Numbered from the stretch's first letter, positions 53,865 to 62,744 are shown. The stretch is DNA of 64,000 nt from an uncultured Lachnospiraceae bacterium (GCA_934339135.1 CAKRHP010000006.1:98799-162798), one strand, 5' to 3'. Notes: generated by a model not told the origin, from the letters alone. A program made the numbers and translations.

Positions 53865-53980
53865 ATTAAATATGTAACCCTTTCTCAATTTGTATCAATG
53901 CTTTTCACTCATATATGTCCTCAGTCACCCGACAACTTCAAAGACACCTTTGCAGCTTCAAATTTTTTTCCTTATCCTAA

Positions 53981-54009
53981 ATTATAAACTATTTAACTAA
54001 TCCAAACAA
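53981..54009 (-). promoter_or_regulatory. promoter of the ABC half-exporter operon
   Basis: TTGTTT (54004-54009) and TATAAT (53981-53986) are 17 bases apart on the minus strand. The leader of about 110 bases contains CAAAG-GTGT-CTTTG, a small hairpin. Confidence 0.6.
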
Positions 54010-54061
54010 CATATTATTTCCTGTTTTACAATTTCAAATCCCATTTTGTGTCAACTTAATT

Positions 54062-54104
54062 GATGGAAAAGCCATCCCACATTTTTGTGAAACGGCTCTT
54101 CTGA
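54062..54104 (-). terminator. hairpin after the Rpn remnant
   Basis: AAAAGCC pairs with GGCTCTT and CACA with TGTG on the minus strand, followed by TTTTCC. An imperfect but plausible terminator 13 bases beyond the remnant's stop. Confidence 0.45.
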
Positions 54105-54116
54105 TAATACTTTTTC

Positions 54117-54637
54117 TTACACCTGTACTGGCAATTCTTTCTCAACAGCTTCCAATTCAGTCTCAGAATAATCCAGAGAAAGAATCACTTCCCTGCTGAA
54201 TCCGTTTTGAAGCATTTTGCGGATTGTATTCATTCTTTCCTCTGAAAGCTTTTCCTTTACGTAATCTTCGGCATAATTTTTTGCATAATCCTCTACTGTT
54301 TTGCACATTTCTCCAAACCCCCCTTCTGTCTCTTTAAAATACTTTACCGTTTTACTTAATTCCGGAAATCTGGCATCCTCAAACACATCTTCCCGTAAAA
54401 ACAGTTGAAGCAGTTCGGATTGATCTGAACCATCTCGAACCACTGTGTTAGCAAAAAAGATATCTTCCCCATCATCTATAGGCACAAAGCCTTCCCGGGT
54501 TTCCATGCAGCGCTTCACATGCGTGATCATCTGCCCATTATGCAGTGCATCATATTCTGTAATATACAAGCATCATCTATAATTCTTAAATTTTCTGCTG
54601 TTTCTTTTGTAGCTTTTGAGTATTGTTCATAACTCAT
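54117..54637 (-). pseudogene. remnant of an Rpn/PD-(D/E)XK recombination-promoting nuclease
   Basis: The open part (54117-54569) carries an ITEYDALHNGQMITHVKR segment, DGEDIFFANT, and a C-terminal tail (MCKTVEDYAKNYAEDYVKEKL, MLQNGFSREVILSL) typical of Rpn-type proteins. The likely original start lies at 54637 in another frame (MSYEQYSKATKETAENLRIID). The central nuclease core is gone and the two parts are out of frame, so it is dead. The 54638-54958 gap holds only a terminator. Confidence 0.72.
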
Positions 54638-54911
54638 TATCCCGCCTCACTTTCCCTGCTTATATTGAACTATCATAAAACAAGTAAAGTGCGGCTTCTC
54701 TACCCGAAATACCAATTAAAATTTAGTATTTATAATTTTTATCATACCATCATCCGTCCTGCAAATCAACGCCAGCTTTTTCCTTGTTTTATTTATAGCA
54801 AAGATTATCATGCTTCCTTGAGAACTTCAATATACTCTGGGAAATTGCCGCGTCACAGTATGCATTATTGTAAAATTGTCGTGTACAAAACGACGGGATT
54901 ACAAATAAAAA

Positions 54912-54951
54912 ATCCCCATCCCGGACTAAAACCTAGCCCGGAATGGGAATC
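54912..54951 (-). terminator. terminator of the recombinase 3' remnant
   Basis: Arms 54912-54924 and 54938-54950 pair (ATCCCCATCCCGG with CCGGAATGGGAAT, allowing G-U). The minus strand continues into TTTTTTATTT. The rest of 54638-54911 shows no gene. Confidence 0.7.
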
Positions 54952-54958
54952 TATTATT

Positions 54959-55585
54959 CTAATATGAATGCTGTATCACATCAGACCATATCTTATTTAT
55001 CAGCGATTGCTGCCTGTGCTGCTGTACACAACTCGGGTCAAAATTATCAAATTCCAATGAACACTTCTTTCTGTTCCCTTCTAGCCTACATATGATTTCA
55101 TTATTTGTCAAGCATAATTTCCATGCAAAATGGTCTTTATACACAATTACCTTTTCTACGAAAGCATCAATGATAGATTCTGGTATATTATACAGGTCAA
55201 ACTTAAAATCCTGTTCCAGCGCGTACTTCAATACTTTCAGTTTCTCCTGCATCTCCTCCTCTGTAACCGGGCGAACTTCTTTGTATTCTTTCAGTTTCTC
55301 CTTTTCCTTATCCAAGTCTATCTCTAACTCATTTTTCTTCTCAACATAGATTTCCTGTGGAATCCCATCTGTCAGTCGAAGGTCAACAAGAGCATTCAGT
55401 TTTTGCTTTATTTTTTCTATTCGTGCTTCACAAGCTCGAATATCTGCATCGCAGTCACTCTCATCATCAAGATGCAAATTATGTTCCAGCAATTCTTCCG
55501 CAATCTGCAATACCTTCTGCTTGTCTGACCAAAACGATTCAAAGATTATCTTTGACATCACCGCCAGCTTCCATTCCTGCACCAT
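54959..55585 (-). pseudogene. large serine recombinase, C-terminal remnant
   Basis: These about 208 residues match the C-terminal half of TnpX/TndX-type recombinases: a WKLAVMSKIIFESFW segment, a long Glu/Lys coiled coil (about 50-130, ARIEKIKQKLNALVDLRLTDG), then IPESIIDAFVEKVIVYKDHFAW. The catalytic serine domain is missing and in-frame stops lie just upstream of 55585. The matching N-terminus is at 60250-60588. Confidence 0.8.
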
Positions 55586-55623
55586 CTATATTCAGCGTCA
55601 CCAGTCGTTTATCTATATTACCC

Positions 55624-56436
55624 TTAATTCCCCGAGCTGGCATACCGCTTAATGCTAAATTTCCAAAAAAAGTAACAAATCACAACCATTATCGCCGCAA
55701 TCAACGGAGAAAGATACAGAAAAACCGACGGGAAATTTTGCATATCCCTATTTCTCAAAAAATATTGCGCCGGAAAGTAATTCACAAAGGCAAACGGAAC
55801 AATCGCCATCAAGAAAAACTGAATGACCCGATTAAAAATACTGATGGGATAGCCTGCAAATTTCCTGACATTCCAATAAAAGACCTCCCGAAGATTCTGT
55901 GATTTCACGATATAAAAACTCAAGGTCGCAAAAAACAGAAAAAGAGAAACCTGTATCAATGTCCCGCTGATTACAGCGATGCAATAATAGAGAATGGTCT
56001 TTCCATCCCACACGATTCCCACTTTATTTGCCGAAACGAAAAACAGCACAACCCCCAGTCCGCCGTGTCCAAGCGCCGCAAACCAGTCGGTATTGCTCGC
56101 AACCACCTGAAACAAAAGCCCTCGCGGCCGTAATAAAAAACGATCAAACGTCCCGTTAATGATTAACTGATCAAAATCCCGTAACCCCGTGCAAAAAATA
56201 ATCAGAATCGCATATGTGATATACAATAAACTGTATAAGAAAAACAACTCATTTCGATTCCAGCCATTGATATTGCTGAATTTGGTCAATGTAAAATAAA
56301 TAATAAGAACATTGCTTGCTTCCCTTAAAAAGACCGTCAACGATTGGATGCAGGCGTTCAGCTTATACTGAAACCATGACTTAATCGTAATTTTAGAATA
56401 TACGCCAAATAGGGATATTGGATTGTACTGATTCAT
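55624..56436 (-). CDS. ABC-2 permease (DUF990-type)
   Basis: The 270-residue protein has six membrane helices and the NGTFDRFLLRPRG loop typical of DUF990-type ABC-2 permeases. The ATG at 56436 follows AAGGAGG. It is the third gene of an exporter cassette (ATPase, permease, permease), overlapping none but seven bases after the previous gene. Cargo unknown. Confidence 0.87.
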   Translation of the reverse strand: MNQYNPISLFGVYSKITIKSWFQYKLNACIQSLTVFLREASNVLIIYFTLTKFSNINGWNRNELFFLYSLLYITYAILIIFCTGLRDFDQLIINGTFDRFLLRPRGLLFQVVASNTDWFAALGHGGLGVVLFFVSANKVGIVWDGKTILYYCIAVISGTLIQVSLFLFFATLSFYIVKSQNLREVFYWNVRKFAGYPISIFNRVIQFFLMAIVPFAFVNYFPAQYFLRNRDMQNFPSVFLYLSPLIAAIMVVICYFFWKFSIKRYASSGN

Positions 56437-56443
56437 CAGACGC

Positions 56444-57232
56444 TCAACCTCCTTGCACAACGATTCTTTTTCTGCCATAATGCCACATCATATTTCCAAT
56501 CGCAAAAAGAATGACAATCCAGATAATCTGCTTTAGAAAACAGAACATAATTTCATCCGCATTCATCTGGTTAAAATACAACTGGATTGGATTGAAATAA
56601 ATACTGTCTAAGGGCGTAAACTGAATCACCCTTAAAACACTTTTTGGCATAAACCATAACGGCAATGTGATTCCCGAAAAAACCGAGATAAGCACACCCT
56701 TTAATACGGAAACACTCCAGACATTCATAATCCAGAATGTTGTCATTTTCACAATATAACTCAACCCCAGTAAAACGAAAAAGCCCAACAAAACACTAAA
56801 CAGAAAAAGCAAAAAACTGCTTAAATCCACCGGTCCATTGATGCCGATTCCAACAATCGCAATCAGAAAAATAGGCACAAAATTGGTGATAAGCTTAAAA
56901 CATATCGTTCCAATATCATTTGCAAGCAGCCCCACCCGGTAATCCATCGGCCGCAGCAATTCCATAGCAATCGTTCCATCATACAACTTTCCCTGAACGG
57001 CATAATCATTAAATGAAAACACGTAGGATAGACCGATGGACAGCACAAAATTTGTCGTCAGCATTCGGAAAGAAATGCCATCCATGCTGTCGGCGCCCGC
57101 GTATAACGCCCGCCATATTGCGACAGTGATAAAAATCTGAATGCAGGCGCTTAATATTCCCAAGAAATAATCTGCTTTATAGATTGAATTTGATTTGAAA
57201 CCCTGCTTAAAAAATGCGAAAAAAACTTTCAT
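56444..57232 (-). CDS. ABC-2 permease (DUF990-type)
   Basis: The 262-residue protein has six membrane helices and the matching loop DGTIAMELLRPMDYR, the same family as 55624-56436 but clearly divergent. Its start overlaps the ATPase stop by 4 bases. The two permeases probably form a heterodimer. Confidence 0.88.
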   Translation of the reverse strand: MKVFFAFFKQGFKSNSIYKADYFLGILSACIQIFITVAIWRALYAGADSMDGISFRMLTTNFVLSIGLSYVFSFNDYAVQGKLYDGTIAMELLRPMDYRVGLLANDIGTICFKLITNFVPIFLIAIVGIGINGPVDLSSFLLFLFSVLLGFFVLLGLSYIVKMTTFWIMNVWSVSVLKGVLISVFSGITLPLWFMPKSVLRVIQFTPLDSIYFNPIQLYFNQMNADEIMFCFLKQIIWIVILFAIGNMMWHYGRKRIVVQGG

Positions 57233-58227
57233 TCCAGCACAATACTCCCCTCATATATTTTTCGTACAATACTTTCTACATCAGACTCCTTCACAGATAT
57301 ATCATTGACCTTATATTGAAGAATCTGACGCATGATGTCATCCACGTCCACTTTGCTGCTGTCAAATTCAAAAATTATCTGATTGCTTTTGTCCTCTTTT
57401 TTTACCGTAACATGGTCAAACGCAAATTCCGTATCGATAAGTTCGCCAAACTCTACGATGATTGTTTTGCTTCCTCCGTATTTTTTGAGTAGATCACTCA
57501 CTCTTCCGTCATACATTTTTTTGCCTTTATCAATGACAATCAGTCTTTCACAGGTCTGCTCGATATCCTGCATGTCATGCGTCGTAAATATCATTGTAAT
57601 GTTTTTCTCGCGCTTTAAATACCGAATAAAATCACGAATCTTTTCTTTTGCCAAGACATCCAGTCCGATGGTTGGTTCATCAAAAAAGATAATTTGCGGA
57701 GAGTGCAATAAAGATGCCGCTATATCAGCCCGCATCCTCTGTCCAAGAGAAAGTTGTCTGACCGGTTGATTGATAAAGGAACCCATGTCCAAAAGTTCCG
57801 TATACAACTTTACATTTTCTTCATAGACGTTTTCCGGTATTTTGTATATATTTTTTAATAGTTCAAATGTGTCGATCACAGGCAAATCCCACGACAGCTG
57901 CGATTTTTGTCCGAATACAACGCCTATATTGGCAACATACGCTTTTCTGTCTTTATAAGGAATATAATTATTCACTTCGACATACCCGCTGTCAGGATAC
58001 AGGATGCCTGTCAGAATTTTGATTGTCGTGGATTTTCCCGCGCCGTTTGCACCGATAAAGCCAACAACTTCTCCCCTTTTTATATCAAAACTAATCCCAT
58101 CAACAGCCTTTTTCTGTTCATATTTTGAAACAAATAAATTGGCAATATGACCAAACAAACCATTCGAACGTTTATTGATTCGATATGTTTTTTTCAGATC
58201 TTTTACTGTGATAATATTTTCGCCCAT
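57229..58227 (-). CDS. ABC transporter ATPase of the DUF990-type exporter
   Basis: The 332-residue ATPase has Walker A GANGAGKST, the signature LSLGQRMRADIA, Walker B IIFFDEPTIGLD and the switch His in FTTHDMQD. The N-terminal insert (about 15-40, KRSNGLFGHIANLF) and C-terminal regulatory extension (about 245-332) are as in drug and lipid ABC-2 exporters. It leads the two permease genes. It sits in the cargo between recombinase remnants. Confidence 0.92.
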   Translation of the reverse strand: MGENIITVKDLKKTYRINKRSNGLFGHIANLFVSKYEQKKAVDGISFDIKRGEVVGFIGANGAGKSTTIKILTGILYPDSGYVEVNNYIPYKDRKAYVANIGVVFGQKSQLSWDLPVIDTFELLKNIYKIPENVYEENVKLYTELLDMGSFINQPVRQLSLGQRMRADIAASLLHSPQIIFFDEPTIGLDVLAKEKIRDFIRYLKREKNITMIFTTHDMQDIEQTCERLIVIDKGKKMYDGRVSDLLKKYGGSKTIIVEFGELIDTEFAFDHVTVKKEDKSNQIIFEFDSSKVDVDDIMRQILQYKVNDISVKESDVESIVRKIYEGSIVLE

Positions 58228-58284
58228 AACAGTCCTTTCAAATGGTGTAAACCCAACAAAACTATCAACTTTGCGTTCATCATC

Positions 58285-58650
58285 TCATTGGTTTTCACAT
58301 TTTCTAATATAATTACGTACATCTTTTGGCCAGTTTTTTTCACACAGACCATACTGAGCCAGAAAGCCTAATACCCAGCGTTCAATTCCAAAACCAATGC
58401 AACCTGTCACAGGATAATTTACATTCCTGATTTTAATGTTGAATGGTTTTGTGAATGCCGTCCCATGTAAGTTAAATGATGCTGCAGCCAAGGCTTTCTC
58501 ATCATTATAATACAATTTCAACTCATATTTGCTCCTTTCGTTTAATTGTATCAATTTAAACTTTTCCATTTTAGGCATAATAAATGCATCTGAAGCAATA
58601 AGGATGTCGGCATTTAAGTTTAAAATATTTACTCAAACTTCGCACATGGA
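58285..58650 (-). pseudogene. 3' remnant of a class-II aaRS-like amino acid:carrier-protein ligase
   Basis: The open frame gives about 118 residues: ILIASDAFIMPKMEKF, then LAAASFNLHGTAFTKPFNI, and TGCIGFGIERWVLGFLAQYG, the class-II motif 3 (GxGxER) in the form seen in amino acid-[acyl-carrier-protein] ligases. The upstream part is in another frame up to about 58777, with a frameshift near 58620, and the N-terminal catalytic motifs are not found. It lies directly after the HTH-PurM gene, so the intact ancestor was likely co-transcribed with it. Confidence 0.65.
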
Positions 58651-58810
58651 ATATATAGCTGTGCCCATAATATTTCTTATGTCCAAAGTGTAAATATGAT
58701 TTTTGCCTTAGATTATTGGAATAACCGTGAGCTTCCATGATAACATCCATTTTCAGACGTTTACGGAATATTATCAATAGGATAAACTCTATCAGACGAT
58801 TCTTGAATGA

Positions 58811-60061
58811 CTACAACCAATTTATTCTATTTGTGAATTTCACCTTATTGTTTCCTCTTTCTATTGTCCCAATCTCATAACAATCATAAAACTGACTAAT
58901 ATGCTTCATAACTCTTTCTTTATCTTTAGGTGAAACTACAAGATTAAATCCAACCCCACAGTTAAATGTACGTAACATTTCTTCGTCACTTATATTTCCA
59001 TTATTTCGAATATACTTAAATATACTCAATAATCTCAATTTCGACAAATCTATTTTTGCACTGAGTCCCTCCGGAATCACTCTACACAGATTTCCTTCAA
59101 TACCGCCACCAGTAATATGCGCCATTCCATGGATTACATTTTCAAAAAATAGAGCCTTAATTGATTTATAATATGGTGTATGTGGCTTCATAATCTGTTG
59201 TATAAATGTTAATCCATCTATTTTATCCAGTTTGATTTGTGGCATTTTGTCCATCAATAATCGAACCAAAGAATATCCATTTGTATGTAATCCGTTGGAT
59301 GCAATTGCTAATACTACATCTCCCTCTTGGATTGCAGAACCGTCGATTACTTTAGTTCTTTCAGCAATACCTGCAATACTTGAAGTCAGAACATAAACTC
59401 CTGAATCTACAACCAATGGCTGGATTGAAGTTTCTCCTCCCACCAAGGAACACTCATTTTCTTTGCAAGCGTCAGACACACTCTTTACCAAGGTCTTTAT
59501 AGTATCTTTTTCAGCATTTCCACATACTATGGTGTCCAGCACAGCTAAAGGCTTAGCACCCATAACCACAATATCATTTACTAAATGATTAATCATATCG
59601 TGACATATGGATTCTGTGTATCCGTATTCCATAGCAAGTTTTTGCTTTGAACCCGGCTCCTCGGATTTTAATACCAAAACCGGATTTTCAATATCAGGAA
59701 ACTTAATATCATATAATGATGCAAATGGTCCCAATCCATTCAAAACTCGATGGTCTTTCGTCTCCAAATGTTTTGCCATTTCTTTCTTGATGGTATCTGT
59801 ATAGGTAATATTAATTCCCGCCTTACTGTAGGATAAACCTTCTGCGTCACGGTTACTTCCTGCCAATATTTCATCAACAGACACATCCAGCACAATAGCT
59901 AAATCTCTTAATATTTCAATGTTAGGATAGGTTGTTCCATTTTCCCATTTCGAAATTGCCTGAAATGATACATTCAATTTATCTGCCAACTGTTGCTGTG
60001 TCATACCAAGGCTTTTTCTCTTTTCCATTATAAAATTTCCAACTTTAATACTATCAAGCAT
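58811..60061 (-). CDS. XRE helix-turn-helix fused to a PurM (AIR synthase)-like domain
   Basis: Residues 1-66 of 416 are an XRE DNA-binding domain (MTQQQLADKLNVSFQAISKW). Residues about 75-410 align along their whole length with PurM: NGLGPFASLYDI, LVNDIVVMGAKPLAVLD, CSLVGGETS (205-212), ASNGLHTNGYSLVR (254-267), MAHITGGGIEGNL and RTFNCGVGF. The PurM phosphate/Mg motif GTDGVGTK reads SEEPGSKQ (133-140), so the normal reaction is doubtful. GGAGG precedes the ATG. It could be a regulator sensing an AIR-like nucleotide or an enzyme that controls its own synthesis. It is not the housekeeping purM. Confidence 0.85.
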   Translation of the reverse strand: MLDSIKVGNFIMEKRKSLGMTQQQLADKLNVSFQAISKWENGTTYPNIEILRDLAIVLDVSVDEILAGSNRDAEGLSYSKAGINITYTDTIKKEMAKHLETKDHRVLNGLGPFASLYDIKFPDIENPVLVLKSEEPGSKQKLAMEYGYTESICHDMINHLVNDIVVMGAKPLAVLDTIVCGNAEKDTIKTLVKSVSDACKENECSLVGGETSIQPLVVDSGVYVLTSSIAGIAERTKVIDGSAIQEGDVVLAIASNGLHTNGYSLVRLLMDKMPQIKLDKIDGLTFIQQIMKPHTPYYKSIKALFFENVIHGMAHITGGGIEGNLCRVIPEGLSAKIDLSKLRLLSIFKYIRNNGNISDEEMLRTFNCGVGFNLVVSPKDKERVMKHISQFYDCYEIGTIERGNNKVKFTNRINWL

Positions 60062-60084
60062 ACTAATACCTCCGTTTTTATTTT

Positions 60085-60114
60085 ATAATAGCTTACCCTT
60101 CAGCAAAGAAACAA
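60085..60114 (-). promoter_or_regulatory. candidate promoter of the HTH-PurM gene
   Basis: TTGTTT (60109-60114) and TATTAT (60085-60090) are 18 bases apart on the minus strand. Confidence 0.45.
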
Positions 60115-60125
60115 TAACCACTAAA

Positions 60126-60164
60126 TTGAATTTCAGCTTATAATTCAACCATTCGTTGAATTAT
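60126..60164. promoter_or_regulatory. TTGAATT half-site cluster (candidate XRE operator)
   Basis: ATAATTCAAC (60140-60149) and GTTGAATTAT (60155-60164) form a perfect 10-bp inverted repeat with a 5-base spacer. A further TTGAATT lies at 60126-60132 and AATTCAAC at 60190-60197. The sites lie upstream of the predicted -35, a position that suits activation, or repression of another promoter. Confidence 0.65.
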
Positions 60165-60187
60165 AAAATATTCTCTAAATCAAATTA

Positions 60188-60280
60188 TCAATTCAACTCA
60201 TTCCACACATCCACATAATCCTGCAATCCACCCGGACGCATGGCAAAGCTCACATAACTTGCAGGCTCCTCTCTTGCAAG
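60188..60280 (-). pseudogene. 3' remnant of an unknown mobile-element gene
   Basis: The minus strand reads REEPASYVSFAMRPGGLQ then DYVDVWNELN-stop. It continues, after a one-frame shift, the reading of the frame upstream (EEQVEFDEPRDAGILPDL). The source gene is not identified. Confidence 0.4.
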
Positions 60281-60588
60281 TCTGGAAGAATCCCCGCATC
60301 TCTAGGCTCATCAAACTCAACCTGCTCCTCTGCCTTATCGCAGTCAATCGCAAGTTCCTTACCTTCCATATCTGTCATTACAACTGCATTTCTGCTGCCA
60401 TCATATTCACCGACAATTTCAAAGTCGTTGAACTCGGCATAGGCTTTCATTCTTGATTTCTGAGCATCCAAAGAGTAACCATCAATCTGCATGGTTGTAG
60501 ATACTCTCGTATAAATATATACTTTTATTTTGTCTTTTTTGATATCGCCATCCTCATTTGTGCCACAGGCTGTGGCACAATTTTGCTT
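60250..60588 (-). pseudogene. large serine recombinase, N-terminal remnant fused to foreign sequence
   Basis: The frame reads KVYIYTRVSTTMQIDGYS, with the catalytic Ser in RVST, then LDAQKSRMKAYAEFNDFEIVGEY, the start of TnpX-type serine recombinases. After EYDG the similarity ends and an unrelated stretch follows (NAVVMTDMEGKELAIDCDKA). It is therefore the 5' end of a broken recombinase, in the same orientation as the C-terminal piece at 54959-55585. Confidence 0.75.
60560..60578. repeat. perfect 9-bp palindrome
   Basis: GTGCCACAG and CTGTGGCAC flank a single G, just downstream of the RhuM stop and within the recombinase leader. It may be a recombinase- or repressor-binding site or part of a RhuM terminator. 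Confidence 0.55.
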
Positions 60589-60598
60589 TCATCATCCA

Positions 60599-61606
60599 TT
60601 ACTTTTTGCCGTCAGTTTTCTGTTCCAGCATCTTTATCGCATTCAGATAATCGGTTTCCACATCACTGAGCGTTCTTGCTTTGTATTTCCGATATTCATC
60701 CGTAGCCTTATCTACCGCCTGTTTATGAGAAATACTACCATTTCCTATTAAAAGTTGTTCTCCGCTCATAGTGAGGATGCGATCCAGATGTTTTGCCCAA
60801 TCCTGCATCGTCATTGCCTGTTCACGCTCTGCCTGACGTTCCGCAAAATCCAGATAACCGGATACAAGCTGTCCCATAGCACGAAGCTCTTTTTCATCCA
60901 GATAGTTTTTAGCGACAATCGCTTCTTTAAGTGTCGGCTGATTACCTGCGAAGGTGGTCAGTCCCATGAATTCTTTTTCCGCATCAGCCCTGCTGTAAAT
61001 AACTTCTGCCGCAGTCTGCCCATGAATGGCATAATGAATTTTGTTCTGAACCTTTTTGAAGAACCGAATAGAAATTTCCGCTTTCGGGTCATAGTCAATG
61101 CTGGTGGCGTAGATTTCAAGCACCTGACGATAGAATACCTTTTCCGATGCACGAATGTCTCTGATTCTTTCAAGCAGTTCTTTGAAGTATCCACCACCGC
61201 CCAGATTTTTCAATCGTTCATCGTCCATGGCAAAGCCTTTTTTCATGTATTCCTTGAGGATATTAGTTGCCCAGATTCTGAACTGCGTGCCACGTTTGGA
61301 TTTTACACGATAGCCGACGGAGATGATGACATCAAGATTATAGTAATCTACATCGTATACTTTTCCGTCAGCGGCAGTGTAGGCAAATTTTGCCCAAACT
61401 GATTCTTTGACCAGTTCGCCCTCCTTAAAGATGTTTCTAACGTGTTTTCCGATAACACTTCTATCTCTCTGGAACAGTTCCGCCATCTGATCAATGGATA
61501 ACCACACGGTATCCTCATCAAAAGTAGTTTCTATTTTTGTCAATCCATCTTCTGTTGTGTAAATAATCATATTGGATTTTTGATTCATATCATCATAATT
61601 GTTCAC
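60599..61606 (-). CDS. RhuM-family protein
   Basis: This 335-residue protein matches the RhuM (virulence-associated) family: TVWLSIDQMAELFQRDRSV, then VDYYNLDVIISVGYRVKSKRG, IWATNILKEYMKKGFAMDD and a C-terminal helical part with GLTTFAGNQPTLKEA. The biochemical role is unknown; the genes are common in genomic islands and near restriction systems. The start is GTG at 61606 behind GAGGTG; an ATG at 61588 is the alternative. Confidence 0.87.
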   Translation of the reverse strand: MNNYDDMNQKSNMIIYTTEDGLTKIETTFDEDTVWLSIDQMAELFQRDRSVIGKHVRNIFKEGELVKESVWAKFAYTAADGKVYDVDYYNLDVIISVGYRVKSKRGTQFRIWATNILKEYMKKGFAMDDERLKNLGGGGYFKELLERIRDIRASEKVFYRQVLEIYATSIDYDPKAEISIRFFKKVQNKIHYAIHGQTAAEVIYSRADAEKEFMGLTTFAGNQPTLKEAIVAKNYLDEKELRAMGQLVSGYLDFAERQAEREQAMTMQDWAKHLDRILTMSGEQLLIGNGSISHKQAVDKATDEYRKYKARTLSDVETDYLNAIKMLEQKTDGKK

Positions 61607-61661
61607 CGGAACACCTCATTCCCAATTGTGCAACGGGGTGCTGCACTTTTGTTCTATGTAG

Positions 61662-61696
61662 CTCTATGCGTAGAGAATCACAGCTCACGCATAGAG
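61662..61696. repeat. 10-bp inverted repeat between RhuM and the coiled-coil gene
   Basis: CTCTATGCGT (61662-61671) and ACGCATAGAG (61687-61696) are perfect arms with a 15-base loop. There is no T-run, so an operator, att-like site or processing signal is as likely as a terminator. Confidence 0.6.
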
Positions 61697-61724
61697 TTTG
61701 GACACATATTACACGACTATTATA

Positions 61725-62489
61725 TCATTGATTTTTCGTTAATTCAATAATGCCCTTGACACGCTCGTAATCGCTTTGCAGCCTTGCGTCCCGTAGCTTT
61801 TTGAGGGTGCTTTCCTGCTGACTTTCTTCCAGAGCTTCAGCAAGGTCGGCGTTTTTCTTTTCCAAGGCTTTCTGCTTGCCGCTGACTGTCTTGAAAAATT
61901 TCTCGTATTTCTTCATCTGTGTTTCCATGGCGGCAACATCAGGGATATATTTTTCCAAGAACGCAACGACTTGTGCCGTCTTTTCCTTGTAATTGGTGAA
62001 CTTCACATCGAAAAGCATGGCATCCAGCTTGTCGTGCTGCTTGGTGAGCCTTGCCATCTGCTTGAATACCCTTGTGGGGATGTGGTCACGCCCGGTTTCG
62101 CCGGCACTTTCGCCACGCTCCAGATCGGGATATTTCTTGACCATGTGTTCCCAATACTTATCCTGCCACTGAGTCAGTTTCTTCTTGTTGCCTAAAATCT
62201 CCTTGGCGCACAGACGCTTATCCTCGGTCAAAGGGACAAAGCAAAGGTCATATGGGGCGATTTCTCGTCCATATGCACCACAGCGGATAAACCCACCATC
62301 CATCTGTTCCTGATAACTTATGTACTCCGCCAGGCTTTCATAAAAATAAATCTTCCGAAAATGTTTATAAATCTTCCGGGGTTTTTGTGAAAGCATCTTA
62401 TAGCGGAACATCCGGTACTCTTTCTCAGCTTTTGTTATTACCGACTGTTCCTTATCCGGACAGTCGGAACGTCTTTTTATTTTTGCCAT
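61725..62489 (-). CDS. coiled-coil protein of a mobile element, unknown function
   Basis: This 254-residue, Lys/Glu-rich protein has a basic N-terminus and a long C-terminal coiled coil (about 185-250, EKKNADLAEALEESQQEST). No catalytic motif is recognised. It lies beside RhuM and recombinase remnants, which suggests that it belongs to an integrated element. The upstream gap 62490-62744 holds no gene. Confidence 0.6.
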   Translation of the reverse strand: MAKIKRRSDCPDKEQSVITKAEKEYRMFRYKMLSQKPRKIYKHFRKIYFYESLAEYISYQEQMDGGFIRCGAYGREIAPYDLCFVPLTEDKRLCAKEILGNKKKLTQWQDKYWEHMVKKYPDLERGESAGETGRDHIPTRVFKQMARLTKQHDKLDAMLFDVKFTNYKEKTAQVVAFLEKYIPDVAAMETQMKKYEKFFKTVSGKQKALEKKNADLAEALEESQQESTLKKLRDARLQSDYERVKGIIELTKNQ

Positions 62490-62744
62490 AACACAATCAT
62501 CTCCTTAAAAAATTCATTCTGCAATCTGCCAAGGGACACGCATTCACTTCTCTTGCCAATCCATATTATCAGTTTTTGCATACCGGCACATCCCCGCAAA
62601 ATATATCTGCTATCCGGAACATATATCTATACCATTATAGAATTTACACTATAAAGTGCATAAAATCATTATAAGGTTTCAGGAAAAATGCGATTCCCTT
62701 TCATGGTAACATTCTCCTTATTATTTTAACTGATATATTTGCGC

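Noticed and set aside
58571..58777. Separate 68-residue gene upstream of the aaRS-like remnant
   Set aside because: It has no ribosome site and its end joins the remnant after a frame change, so it is more likely the frameshifted upstream part of the same dead gene.
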